Shown here piece after piece: positions 1-53,108 of a DNA stretch of 64,000 nt. A program made the translations under genes and the position numbers. Numbering within the stretch: position 1 is the stretch's first letter; each line of letters opens with the position of its first letter. This DNA comes from Tubiluchus corallicola. Lineage: Eukaryota > Priapulida > Priapulimorpha > Priapulimorphida > Tubiluchidae. Location of the stretch: NCBI GenBank assembly GCA_030141605.1, contig JAQGDQ010000265.1, positions 154,001 through 218,000 of the forward strand, in the 5' to 3' direction. Below the pieces are notes generated by a model. It saw only the letters and a program-made list of their open reading frames with translations. It did no database searches and had not been told where the DNA came from.

Positions 1-1280
1 ATTTATTGTTGAAATATTAGGCCTCTTGATTGTCATTTATTTTTGTTTTTCCCTATATTTTCATACTATTACAGTGCCATTCACATTGCAAATCCGACTA
101 TTTGAGACTATAAATTAACTTCTTTAACATAGGTAATAGCGTGATTTATAGGGCGAGCTTTCCTATTTTTCCTCTCCCACTTTGTTAAACTTCAATCAGT
201 TTTTACAACCACAAGGCACTGGTTCAAATTTAATAGAAAACAAATTTTCATTAGACTTAATCATTATCATAATTGAAGCAACTCTCACAGCTACTAGCAA
301 TGTAAAGCAGGAATATTTATGTCCCTGGCAGACTGCCAAAGAATTACATTGATCTCTCAAGCAAAACCAATTTGTGATTTACGTTGTACACAACCCGAGT
401 GTAACTATATACACGAGAATTCTGCTTGTTTCCTGCAGCAGCAACCAGTGTCTAGATGTAATTAGGCTTAATTTTTACTTTAGTTTGAATGTTGCAACAT
501 GTAAGTTTCGGCTAGCTAGTTTAGGGTTTCAAAGTCAATGAGTGTTTACCACTTATCAAAGGCTTAGAATTAGCATAGCTTGTAATAAAACATGCTCAAT
601 AGCTGTGTTGCTGCTTGAAAGAGAAACACTCAATATAATATAAAATTTAGTCAGTTTCAGTAGACAAGTTTAAGGAAGAAATTAAGTAGTAAGAAATATG
701 CACAAAACCTATAACATCTTTAATTTATATGACTTAAGCATTATTAATTTTTTTCTCCTGGAACATGCCTCGATTCTTTTACATTGTTTTCTATGGGAGA
801 CACGGCATAATTTAATAGCACATTATTTTGAAATGCATTAGCGTTGTTAGGCGAGGACTTGTAGTTCAGTCTTTGTGTGGAGTTTAGAAACTAATTCTCT
901 CACAGTTAAATTCTTCAACGTGTAGTTGTTTGTCTCAAGTGCTGCGTTTTCAAGAAGCAGTTAACGTTGCAGCTTATTGATACCAACTAATTACTTATAC
1001 ACAACAATGCTACACTAAAAATAGTGCAAAAATGTGTTATCTTTTAAACCAGTTCTGTCACATCCAAATGAAATGTTTTTGTAGCATATTTATGGTTTGT
1101 TAGTAAAACTCTTTTTGCTCATTTTTCACCAGATGTCTGCCTGCAATTCCGATGTTGTCAAGAATTTTAGAAGATTATTACTGATCGGCTTTACCTACTC
1201 TCATTATCCAAAAGTGCAGTCCAAATTTTTGACTATTGTAGTATAAGTATGGAATAATATTAACAGTCATGTTTACTTAC
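1..1280 (-). other. RNF126-like intron, 3' portion, no exon seen
   Basis: This AT-rich stretch lies downstream (minus strand) of the exon at 1281-1353, which ends with a good GTAAGT donor. I looked for the next exon, which should read like the linker before the RING plus the C-x2-C start of the RING, and did not find it. The stretch is most simply intronic, with the RING exons further left. Confidence 0.55.
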
Positions 1281-4200
1281 TCTAGTTATAATGCTATCAA
1301 GTGAGCCTTGGCCCCACACGTAGTCTCGTGCATCACCATGTAAATTAAAAAACCTAAAAAATAAACAAATAGCAGTGAATACAAATTTACTGCATTTAGG
1401 TAGCAACCTGAGGCAATAGAAACAGTTAGGCATCACTTCCAATACGACTAATAGTGGAATTTAAATACAATAAGAACCGTTGACCAATAACGTTCTATAA
1501 ATAAAAGAAACAGTTTCCGACGAAGAGAAGAACAGAAATTATGCTTTTACAGATAAAAATAAAAAGCGGTGTGACTAAACAGAAAACACCCGAGAAAAGT
1601 ACTTTTGATTCACGATTAATAAATGTGCATTACAGTAAGTGCTCGCTTAACAACGTTAGGTGATTTAAAGCGAAACAGCTAAATGCAAAACATTGCGTGA
1701 AACATTGTTAAACAAAGCTAAAACTTACATAGAAAGTAATGTGAAAGAATTGAGATACATTCCAGAGACAAAAATCAATGATGCTTCAATCATATAAAGT
1801 AAATGTTTTATGAGTTTTACTTATGTTTCCACAGATTAATTTCTTTCTGCTTGCTTGAAACCACCTGTGTATCTTATTTACCAATATCTTTCGTTAATGT
1901 TTAAGTTTAGGCAGCCACTAAACAAGCCCTGGGACTACCGCGGAACTTTTACCTTACTCTGGTTGCTATAGCAACAGGTTGCAGGCAAAATTTCTTCCCA
2001 TAAACTTTGCTCCCAGGTCTCCCTTGATAGAAACAGCTACTCAGTTAGCATTTAGTAGTTCAGTCGGACAGCAAAAACATTTTTAATAATTGCACTGTTA
2101 ACGTTACGAGTGCGATTGTAGAACACTGCAATATGTACTGTTTTAATGCTTCAAATTAGGTAAAATAGTTGTTAATAAAATAAAAATTGGCTTTAAGCAA
2201 AGTAAGAAAATGTCCGTTAAAATGAAACGTGTGCTGTTAAATGGAAAAAAGGTATCAAATGTTCAGTGTCGTCAAATTAAAACATCACTAAATGGAGAGT
2301 TATTAAGCGAGGACTTACTGTATTCAAATTTAAGGAAGAGTTGTCCAGTGTACTAACAACCAAGCATTACGCAATAGAAAAATTCCTAGATAGCTTTGAT
2401 AACAATTTTTTTCATTCCTAATGTGGGAAAAGTTTGCATTTACTTACACAGGGACACCACCTCCGGAAGTAAATACGGCGCCACCTGCTATTCCCCCAAG
2501 TACATTCTGTAGCAACCTGTAACGAAAAATAACCATTTAACAACAAGCAATATTTGTTTAATGGAGCATCCAGCATTTCAGGTGTTTCTGAATTTAACTA
2601 GCGTGATGTAAATACAGAAATGGACGATGTCCTGAAGTGTAAAATCATCTGGACAAGTTAAAACCTTTAGCCTTGCCGGGACATTCTCTTAGAAGAGGCA
2701 CTTCTGCTTCTAAGACGTATAAGGAGGAAGTAGTTCAACCACGTCCGTTTTTATACAACATGGTACATTGCAAACCTAAACCTCTCCTTCAATGGCAGGA
2801 CATACTCAGTTGATTCAGAAATGAATGTTCGTGGTGAAATTGGAACTCGACTACCAAGATAAGCTAGTGAACCATCACAGGTGACTTAGCTACGTTTGGA
2901 GAGGAATACATCGTCAAATAGCAGAATCAGCACAGCGTATCATGAAACTGTCCAGAGTGAGTACCACAGAAGTTCACCCATCCCTTAACTGACCAGCCCC
3001 AGGCGCTATTCTTAACTATGGTCACCAAGTACAGTGCCATGCCACTCGGCTAAATCGCCTCATATCTTTTACTCTATTGTTACTTCAAATGTACAAGGGT
3101 TAATGCCAGGGCAAGCCTGTTAAAAGCTAATTTCATCCCGTCCCATTACACTGAAACTGAAGATCCCGCGAGGTTACAAATCAAAATTTTATTATCAAAA
3201 TCAAACAAGTAACAACAGACTGCGACACACTCATACACTAAATTCTCTAAAACTTGCGTTTCAAGTGGAGTAATGGCTTCTAGTGGTTGATCCGGTCGTA
3301 CAGGTCTGCGTGTGCGTGGAGGTCGGTAGGCTTGATCACGACGGGTTCGCGATCGTGTGTTGCGAGAAGGGCCGCCATCAGAAGCTGTGTTGGTGTCGTT
3401 TTCTAAGTTTGCTATATTACCTCCTAGTAAATGGCTAAATATCTGTAAACATATCAAAGACGAAAACTTAACACAGAGTTACCAGTATTAAACAAAGTAC
3501 TGCGTTTACAACATTTCATGCACAAATTTTTGGATGACAAACAATAAATGTGTGCTTGCATACCAAAACCGTCCATAAGTCGGCATAGTTAAAACTGCGT
3601 TACGATGATTCAAAGTAGAATAACCCAAAAATTTGGTCAAATGTCATTTTTCGTATTTTGTAAAAACCAATGCTAAATATATTGGACTTTTATATTGTAG
3701 CATCAAATTATCGAAAAAGTGTTCGAAAAACACTGAAAACTTAATTTTATAACTCCTTACCCACTTTTCTGTCTATTACTAGTAATGCAATTGTAAAAAA
3801 CACCTATTTTCAAACTCCGTTTGTAGCTCATGGAAGCAGTTATTTTGCTTCCGATTTTTCTGTTGCCAAGCCCAGATCTTCGCCAGGAAGAGCCATCTAC
3901 TGGATCTAAATAACTTCAATATGCTTTTGCAAAGCCCGTAGCAACCAAAGTTTGCATGGTTGCTAAGTGTTTTGTACAGACGCGACAAAAAACAATGGCT
4001 GACTTTAACAGTGTTTTTCTCAAGATTACGTTTTTCAGTGCGTAGGTTGCACCTCTACTTTAACGTGGATGATCTCAGCTTAGTAATAACACAGAGTGAT
4101 GAACTTGGTATCAAAATGTTCCTCATGAAATGGAGATTCAAGATATGTGAATAAATAGAAAACTTAAATGCCGACCTATGGACATTTTGCTATTACTTAA

Positions 4201-7200
4201 AAAACGATTCTATTACTGATTAATTCTGCTAGAAAATGATTATTTCTACAATTTCTACTAAGTACTGGTAAACTGTACATTAATGACGTGGATTAACTTT
4301 TTTCTTCATAATTTATTATAAATAAAACATGCAAAGTATTAAGCTTAAAGTGATTAAAGCGCTTTCACACACAATTAATCTACAAGAACATGAACAAATA
4401 AGCTACAAACAGAGTACAACTAAAGTGTAAATGCAGACTGTTACCTCAAAAGGATGTTCTACATCAAGGAAATCCACATCCCTGAAACAATGATGTTATT
4501 ATAAAAATGAAACCTAAATTTAGACCAGACAGTACAGTCTAATGCAGTGGCTCCCAAAGTGGGTGGTGGAGGGATCTGGGGGGGGGGGCAATAATATTTA
4601 CTGAACGTGGGGATCTACGACTTCCTCCTTGTGAAGTTCCAGCCTCATATTGAGAAGCTGATATCCATGCGCCAAGCACATCCACCCCATTAACAACAAC
4701 TGTGAAGACAATGAACTATATTACTATGGTTATTGGTGAGATGTTGAATCACCCTTTCATGCTGCTGACACAGCTAAAGCTGCTAAATAAATTGGTTTAC
4801 TAAATTAAATTTTATTAGTGAAATACATCTTTGTGTTTAATTTGTTGTCTTTAATTTGAAGCATACCAAAGTAAAAAGGGGTGTGTTCGCATCTGTGTAT
4901 GAGGGGCGTTAGGAATCCACCTGGAATCCAAAGGGGCGGCGCCAGCCTAGAAAAGTTTGGGAACCGCTTGTCTAATGAATAACGAGTCTGCTTTCCATCT
5001 AGGAGGTTGTAGGCGCGATATTGTGACTGGGACTAAAAATGGTACTTGCTATTGCCTAGTGCATGATATTCCTGAATGGCAAAAGTGCATATTAATAATC
5101 TCTGTTATGTTATATAGATGAAGTTTATTTACAGCTAACAATACATTCTCATGGCTTGTGTTGTCCGTTAAATATTAAGTCAACTTTAAATAAAAGTTTA
5201 TATTTAATATTCTGTTATTATAGTAGTGAAATAAGGCAACCCCCTGACTAAATCACACTGTAAGGCAATTCTGGTGAAGAGCACGAAATGTTTCAGAATG
5301 CTGGCCTTCAGAATGAATCAGAACTACTATCCAAAATGATAATTTATTAGCAGTGCGTAAAATTTAACCAGCACTTTTAGCAGTCTGTTATGCATCTAAT
5401 ACAGTAATTAAAATTATAATAAATTGTGCATTAATTTAACAGAAATTGAAACTATATATATAGACAGGACAAAAGGTGAAAAAAGTTTAATTTTAAAATA
5501 TCAATTTTTATGGTATACTCACTACACTCTACATCGTTTATCCCATAATTTTCAGTCCATAAAATCCTAACTTGGATAAAAAGCAAATAGTCACACTAAA
5601 AGTCAACTATTAAATTTGATACTCTTTGCTGAAAATTACAGGTACCATTCAGTTATAAAAACACCATAAGCATGTATTTCTCTGCCACCTGCAATTTAGT
5701 CACAAACTCATTAGCATGGCAGATAATTTGTAACGTATGCTCTGTTAAGCGAAACCTTGTTTGTGTCACTATAAAAATTACGGCTGACTGGTCACTTGCA
5801 CTTGATACTATTCTGAAAGAGCTAGGATACACGATCATGTAGTCTGGACAGCCAAAATTACTGACAAGTACTAAAGCAAATTGAAAAAACTACATTGCCT
5901 TCTGCCGCAAACTGATTGGCATTGTGTGATGCAATGATGAACATTTCATGCTGTCTGTTGGTCAAGATAAAGGTAACAAGGACTTAGTCAACTTACCTAT
6001 GTGGATTTTGGATAACTGCTATTAGCTGTGTGAAACTAGCATTTGTGTACTGAACTATTCATTATATTCAAGGATAAATAAGTAATACCTCAGAAATGCT
6101 AATAGGTTTTACTGCAACCAGCAAAGCAACAATCAGCTATTGAATTGCAACGTTTTGCCTTTCAATTACTAAAGCTGAAAACTACACAGGTTGAAGTGAA
6201 TAAAGTTGATTAGGAGTCCAGTTCTTGAAACCTCTTATCAATAGGTGAATAATTTAGTAGTTACATTCAAACGAATGTTTTGGTAACCACCTAGTTTTAA
6301 GCTAATTTTATTTGAATACCCAAGTATTCGGAATGCTCAGTATATCTTAGTCAATTAGGCGCTCCTAGATGCAGGACAATTTCTAAACTTAGTATTCCTT
6401 TGGACATTCATTCCCAAAGAAATTATAAATTCCGTCAACTTGTAACCTCTAGGCAAGAAGAACATTAATTGTATGTCTATTATTAGAGTTCTATCTTTCT
6501 AGACATGTATTTATGTTCTCATTTTTTTTAACTAGACAACAGTTAAGCAAGTACATTAAGTTCAACAAGAAAAACAATCTTTTCCAGATAAAAAAATACT
6601 CACGCTTCAGATGGTGGTTCTTCTAGTTTCTCTACAAAGCCACCCTGACAATGTGGACATATATATTCCTGAAACAACATCAAAACAGACACTTATTATA
6701 TATGCATTGTGTTTTACTAATTAATATTCATCCTGCCTCTTGAACAGATGTGCTTTGAAGTTCTTAACGTCCACAGGAAATGCCTGACTAAATTTTCCTG
6801 GGAAACAGTCTAAACAAGTTTCTGAAAAACATTAAGGTATTTTTAGAGCATTTGTTCCCTCATTGCAACTGTACTTTTGCAATATAGTTACTAGCACAGA
6901 AAACAAATTTTGTTTAAGAAAATCTGGATTAAATTTCAATTTGTGAAACAATGATCTACAGTTGACAGAATTTTGCAACTATTCAGCTTTAGGTACAGAA
7001 TTTGATTATAGATTATTATGCATTCTAGTTTCAAAAAAATTCAGCACCTCAACTGCATACGTCATTTATTAAAACATTTGAAACAGCATGAAATCAGCAC
7101 TGTTTAGCTGTGATTTCTATGTGTTTTCTAGTATTATTAGTGTTTTCTAGGAATGCACCGGATCCCGCTTTGCCGGATCCTGATTTGCATGTGCTAGATC

Positions 7201-9413
7201 TGGTTCCAGATTTACAAGTTAATGTAAACTATATTTCATTTGTTTAGGCTTTTGTTCACATGGTTGTATTCCCTGCATATTTTCAGGGTCACTGAGTACT
7301 TTTAAGTGGAAACACTGCAAACGTTGACATACTATAATTCTGAACACGTGATCCATCCTTGGTTTGAAGTAAAAAAACTGATAAACTATGCTTTTACTGG
7401 ATGTAGGTGGCTCTAGATTTTTAGCCGACATTTTTCTAGCAATAGTACTATCCTTGTACACTCCTTGCTGCACGGAATCACGACAAGATGATTACTGGTA
7501 TCACTTGCGCTACAAGCATGGTGGCATAAAAAACTTAGTGATACTTTCATAAATTTCTGAAGATTTTAATAGAAATCCTTCAAATTCTTTAAAAAAATCA
7601 AGACTATTCAGGCCATTTAAACTGTTTTGCATATTATTTTCTTACCCGCTCTAATTTTTTCGCATCGCTGTGCAATCATTAGTTACGCATACAAACACAA
7701 ACAGTGCAAAATCCAACGAAACATTTTTTTGCCGGATCTGGATTCATTAAACTTAAAGGATCTTGGGATCTGTAAGCGGATACGTACACTTCTAGTGTTT
7801 TTACTACAGAACAAAATCTAGTAATATACATGATCATTGTGAGGTCGCTTTTTATTAAGGATTCGAAAATCTTTACAACTCATTTCGATTCAGATTCAAA
7901 ATCTTGACATTTGGTTTGATTTGAGTTCAAAAGTCACAAATTCGATTTGATTCGAATTCGCTTTCTGGTAGGCAATGCTCACCCTACTATACAAAAAACT
8001 GTGCAAGGATTGCATAAGTTGATTAAATACTGTATTGGTTGTCTTACTTCTCTATTTGTTTTTAACAGGATTGTATTTATAGGCCTATTAAATGTGTGCT
8101 TGCATAGCAAAATGGTCCATAAATCGGCAATTAAGCTTTTCTAGTTAATCACATATTCTGAATTTCTATTTCATGAGGATCATTTTGATACCAAGCTCAT
8201 CACTCTATGTTATTTCTAATTTACGTTGTTGAGTTGCATGCTATGCACTGAAAAACATAACCTTGAGAAAATCGCTATTAAAGTTACCCATTGTTTTTGT
8301 CGCGTTTCTACAATACACTTAGCAACCGCACAAGTTGGTTGCTACAGACTTTGCAAGAACACATTGATGTTATGTTTAAATCCAGTAGATGGCTCTTTCT
8401 GATGAAGATCTGGGCTTGGCAACAGAAAAAACCCGAAGCAAAATGATTGTTTCCATGAGCTACTACCGGAGTTTGAAGATACAAGTTTTTCTCAATTGTA
8501 GTACTAGTTTTCTAGACAGAAAAGTGAGTACGGGATTATAAAATTAGATTTTTAGTATTTTTTAAACATTTTCTTGAGAATATTAAATTCCAATATATTT
8601 AACATTGACCAAATTTTTGGTACATTCTACTTTGAAGCATCATAACGTAGTTTTAACTATGCTGACTTATGGACAATTTTGGTTTGCAAGCACACACATA
8701 TATATAAAATATACAGTTTCAAAAATAGATTTGATGAGCTACCAACCGATATGCTACACGCCACACCTGGTGCCTTTGCCCATTATAACACACATGATTA
8801 GGTGCTGTCACTGTTTCCGCCACACAGTGTTTTCTAGTAATTTTGTGTTTTGCTGATACGGTTATTGCGTTTTCGGAGTGAATTAAAGATCAGCCTAAAA
8901 TCCCATGGACTAGCACCACGGCTGTGGAGATGGTAAATACGTGTGTACAAAATAAACTATTGAAGAAATTGGATTAAATACCTTACTCCAAAACAAGTTT
9001 TGGTATAAATGTGTAATACGGTAAGCAACTGATTCGGCACTAAATATAAAAAGTAAAATTACTTTTACTTACTTATTAAACTTAATAATTATAAAATCAC
9101 ACGACTTAACGAGTAGCCTATCAATATTATTTTTATAATTTAGTTCAGTGATAATGTAAGAATCCAAAATTCTAAATTACAAAATATACATACACACAGA
9201 CTAATACTACGTCACTAAAACCTACTGAACTGCTAAGGATAGCAACACTACTTTACTACTAAAGCATGACTGTGATCTACCAATTTATTTAGTAAGAAAT
9301 AACAATAACGTATTCACTAGTTTTACCTGTAACTGTGTGCTTATATGTACATTCCTATTACATTCATGACAAAAAAACAACTGTGAATTATTTTCAACAA
9401 CTGCTTCTGCCAT
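1281..9413 (-). CDS. RNF126: RNF126/RNF115-type E3 ubiquitin ligase, 5' part (6 exons, RING exons off the left edge)
   Basis: Six minus-strand coding exons join in phase, in transcription order: 9327-9413, 6604-6668, 4445-4481, 3237-3442, 2448-2516, 1281-1353 (179 codons). The start MAEA, followed by a C-x2-C pair (CHEC, Cys15/Cys18) and a second pair (CPHC, Cys33/Cys36) before GGFVEKL, matches the N-terminal zinc ribbon of RNF126/RNF115. In that family the ribbon binds BAG6 or ubiquitin, and the ligase acts in cytosolic quality control of mislocalised proteins. The middle is Arg-rich and low in conservation (about residues 72-116). Exon 6 encodes DYVWGQGSLDSIIT, matching the DYAWGANGLDAIIT segment that precedes the RING in vertebrate RNF126. 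The C3H2C3 RING itself is not in the window. All introns are GT-AG as seen on the minus strand, and most carry a DNA-element insertion. RNF115 and RNF126 cannot be told apart here; an invertebrate probably has one pro-orthologue. Confidence 0.88.
1633..2320. mobile_element. pogo/Tigger-like non-autonomous element, family A copy 1
   Basis: This copy begins CAGTAAGTGCTCGCTTAAC and ends with the inverted match GCGAGGACTTACTG. It is flanked by TA on both sides, the target duplication of the Tc1/mariner superfamily. Internal text such as the segment around 1731-1790 recurs in the copies at 16048-16640 and about 49000-49612. No transposase reading frame is visible. It sits in the last visible RNF126-like intron. 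Confidence 0.8.
3549..4190. mobile_element. Foldback/MITE family C, copy 1
   Basis: One end reads TGTGTGCTTGCATACC then GTCCATAAGTCGGCAT; the other end contains the inverted ATGCCGACCTATGGAC. The whole unit recurs in reverse orientation at 8093-8698, including a central segment around 3840-3900 that matches 8385-8465 on the other strand. No coding capacity is apparent. End coordinates are approximate because I could not fix a target duplication. Confidence 0.72.
4545..4969. mobile_element. hAT-type MITE with perfect 8-bp target duplication
   Basis: The element starts CAGTGGCTCCCAAAGTGGG and ends with the inverted AAAGTTTGGGAACCGCTT, the classic Charlie/hAT style of terminal repeat. Identical 8-bp direct repeats GTCTAATG flank it at 4537-4544 and 4970-4977. 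It is 425 bp with no transposase frame, so it would have been mobilised by an enzyme made elsewhere. It lies in an RNF126-like intron. Confidence 0.88.
7148..7794. mobile_element. Older hAT-like non-autonomous element
   Basis: The left end TAGGAATGCACCGGATCC and the inverted right end (GGATACGTACACTTCTA read outwards) match imperfectly. GGATC-type words repeat near both ends. Candidate 8-bp target duplications are GTGTTTTC at 7140-7147 and GTGTTTTT at 7795-7802, seven of eight matching. No transposase frame is visible. It is more diverged than the hAT element at 4545-4969 and sits in the large first intron of the RNF126-like gene. Confidence 0.65.
8093..8698. mobile_element. Foldback/MITE family C, copy 2 (inverted relative to copy 1)
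   Basis: Ends read TGTGTGCTTGCATAGC and GCAAGCACACACA, inverted relative to each other, with GTCCATAAATCGGCA inside one end and TGACTTATGGAC inside the other. The body matches 3549-4190 on the opposite strand. Both copies lie in introns of the same RNF126-like transcription unit. Confidence 0.72.
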
Positions 9414-10590
9414 TTTTGCTACTAAATTTTTGATTTTGACAGATTAGCGTTCCGAACAGAAAAAGTTAAACCATCTACTAGGGAAATTATGTAAAATTAA
9501 CCTTTGATTCAACATCAGCTAACTGCATCGTATTCGTAATTAAATGACACAACGTTTAATAACAATTGCAACATATTGACAAAACTGTAACTTTAGAATT
9601 GTGTAATTTGTTATCTAAATTCTGAAAAGAAATTTGTTTAAAAATGATTTTTTGCAAAAAATTTTTGTTTGAAGAATTTCATTTTCGCGTGCTCTACAAT
9701 CAAAGACTAACTTGTGAAGGCAAACAACACACATGCTTACTTCTGAGTCTCTAATGAAGAGTAATTATAGTGAGTTTAAGTTAACGCATGATTTAAAGAT
9801 TGATAATTGTTTGAAAAGCGTTAATGTGGATAGCGTGTGCGGTGCAGGTTGCTTGCATTCATCTGTGTCTTATTTCTAGGCACTAAGTCACATCATTCAC
9901 TTAGACTATCACTCTGGGTTACCCTTTGCAAAATCTTTCTGTATGGGTGGTGCCTGTAATATATTTATGCATTATAGCGGTAGTCCACCAACCATAAAAT
10001 GCGGAAATTCTTTTAATGCCTTGGGACGTGGTAAATGTGTGGCCACATCTCTTCAAGACGAACAAAAAATTGTGTAGTAGTAGCAAATATTTTGGCACTC
10101 TGTCATAATCCAGGCCCCTGTCGGTTTTTGCCAAGTGATTGCATAGTGGATATGGTGGATTGACGCTTTACGACGCTTTAGTTCATTTTGTACTTGTATT
10201 ATTTGCTTTATTAATCATCATCTGATTTTCACTGGCTCTCTGAAAACATTATTTTTTATCTGAAATGCTGTCTCACTGGCCATACATTTGTTTCAGCTAG
10301 TGTTCCCCAATATGATGTATTCTTTTTAATTTTAATAGTTTGCTTAATGCTTTATACTGGATTTGTTTTAATTGTTTCTGTTCACTAATGTTCATATTAT
10401 AGAGGCTGTAGGCATTTGCAACAGACTTTTAATTTTTTTATAATTGAACATAAATTACGGTCATTGCTTACTTTTAAACTTTTCAGTACTTCTGACGATG
10501 TCATGGTAACATAGATAAGCTGATCAGTTGCTTGTCTAACATATTTCTGCATGTGTCAATGACAAAGCGCTTGGTATTACTAGTATCAAG
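9414..10590. promoter_or_regulatory. Intergenic region between divergent RNF126-like and mTOR genes
   Basis: The two start codons point away from each other and are 1.18 kb apart, so both promoters and 5' UTRs must lie here unless there are non-coding first exons further in. I see no convincing TATA box or CpG-rich block. Upstream of the mTOR ATG the frame is open to a TAA at 10537 with no earlier in-frame ATG, which supports 10591 as the start. A possible 5' UTR acceptor (TTTTCAG) is near 10486. Confidence 0.5.
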
Positions 10591-51290
<40,700 letters not shown>

Positions 51291-52722
51291 AAGTACAATG
51301 TATGATGGTTAGGCAACGGTTGAAAAGACAATTGCATTCTGTTCTTGCATCGTGTAGCTATTACAAAATTTTGTTACAAGCTTCTCCTGGTGTGAATTCC
51401 GCATGACACAAAAACGAGTGTCTGTATTTCAGTGATTCTGTAGCAGTGGTAAATATACTTTTAGCTTTGCTGTAAATTGGAGTGAAATGTAGAATGTTCA
51501 ATGTGTGGCAGGATTAAACAGTTATGTGCAAATGAGAACTTGTAAATTGGGTCTTTTAAATTCTGGACGTGTGTGCTGTAACATGAAGGACACTTATTCC
51601 AGTGACAGTATTATCCACTAGAACAAGCTTTGTATTTTCAAATAGTGGGTTTAATGACGTTCTAGCTACATTGTTCCTGCATTTCTTATGTTGAACATGT
51701 TGATATGTTTAATCATTGATTATCATTGTAATTACGCTGCTGATTACCAAATATTACAATAGATATTATTACTCATGAAACATACGCCACAAGTTTTTTT
51801 TTCACGAAGTTGGTGAATGACTCTACGCAGCAATATCTGAATTGCATGCTGGAAGTAGACATTCTAATAATTACGTCCAATAATTCGACAATGAGACAAA
51901 TCTATCTCTATTGTATGCAGTGGATACGAGTATATAATTACCCATGTTAAAAGCAAGAAATACAATATAATTCAAATATATCTGCTATAAACGACAGTTC
52001 GAACCAGCTGTCCAACCAAACTTCATGATCAGTTTAAAATTAACAATCGAATGCATATAAATGCACTAATAACTCGGCACAAAGAAATTTAAAAGTTATA
52101 ATGAAATCAAGCATGACATGTCAACTATGGGGTGGAAATGCATTCACAGTTTTTACTAGGCTATTGGTGTCATAGCACTTGATTTTTGGCTCAAAAACTA
52201 AAACTCGATTTCGATTTACTTTCTAAAAAATCTTGATGAATGAGGAGTTGGATGGCTATGATGCACTAATGTTTTTATTTAGTAAAAAATTGCCTGTAAA
52301 AGTCGGTGATATGTCAGTGCCTTAAAATAAACTGTTAGGCCACATTTGCAAATGCAAAGCATTTTATGCATCATGCAGAGAAATATGAAACACATTTCAA
52401 AATGTGCTATCATTTTACGTCCTTCGCGGCAGCAGACATTTCCCAGTTCTTTGCAAAAAAAGACCACTTATCAACGGGATAGGCATCTTTAGTTCTTTCT
52501 AATTGGCTTTTAATGTATTGCAGTGCAAAAACTACTTGCGTGTATGCTTATCATTTTAAATACTTCAAGGTTCTACTCCGATATAAATTTTGTAGAAAAA
52601 CATTCTAACAGAGTGAACACACTAATTTCTGAGTAATTTGTTTTTTATGTTGCACATTTGAATGAATTTGAGAGTTATAATCAAGTATAATCACTCTAAA
52701 TGTACTTATTTTGTTTTCCATA

Positions 52723-52728
52723 AATAAA
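52723..52728 (+). terminator. Candidate mTOR poly(A) signal
   Basis: An AATAAA on the plus strand lies 1.4 kb after the mTOR stop. I did not check every earlier variant hexamer, so a shorter 3' UTR is possible. Confidence 0.45.
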
Positions 52729-52837
52729 CGACTATGTGATTTTCATCGACTTTATAGACACAACATTTAACAGAGAAGTCTCACTTTTTATCAAATGTAA
52801 TAAGAAAAAGTGTGACTAAAATGTGAAAAGTTTTTGT

Positions 52838-52849
52838 TTATTATTTATT
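52838..52849 (-). terminator. Candidate CCT7 poly(A) signals (two)
   Basis: Two back-to-back AATAAA hexamers occur on the minus strand (TTTATT at 52838-52843 and 52844-52849), about 260 bp after the CCT7 stop. They lie only about 110 bp from the mTOR signal on the other strand. Confidence 0.6.
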
Positions 52850-53108
52850 AATTACACTGGCATAATTTGTTCCTCATACATGCAATGTCAGGGGATGCAA
52901 ACTGCCAAAAGAAATGCATACTTGTTTTGTTCAATGTTTCATAACACTGGTCCATATAAAAGTAAGAACGATGGAATGTACTTGTTAAACAAATACAAAT
53001 TACCTACGGATCCATTGTTTATATAATCACTGGAAAGAAAAATGCACAGAATCATCAGCCTGACAAAAAAGTACAAACAATAAATACTTGCAAACTGGTT
53101 AGAAGAGC

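Larger units (their letters stand above)
51291..53108. other. Convergent 3' UTR region of mTOR and CCT7
   Basis: After the mTOR stop at 51290 and before the CCT7 stop at 53109 (minus strand) I see no gene. Short frames here lack recognisable domains. The region should contain the two 3' UTRs pointing at each other. Confidence 0.6.

Noticed and set aside
9919-10134. 71-codon minus-strand frame between RNF126-like and mTOR
   Set aside because: No recognisable domain and no supporting splice context; not enough for a gene.
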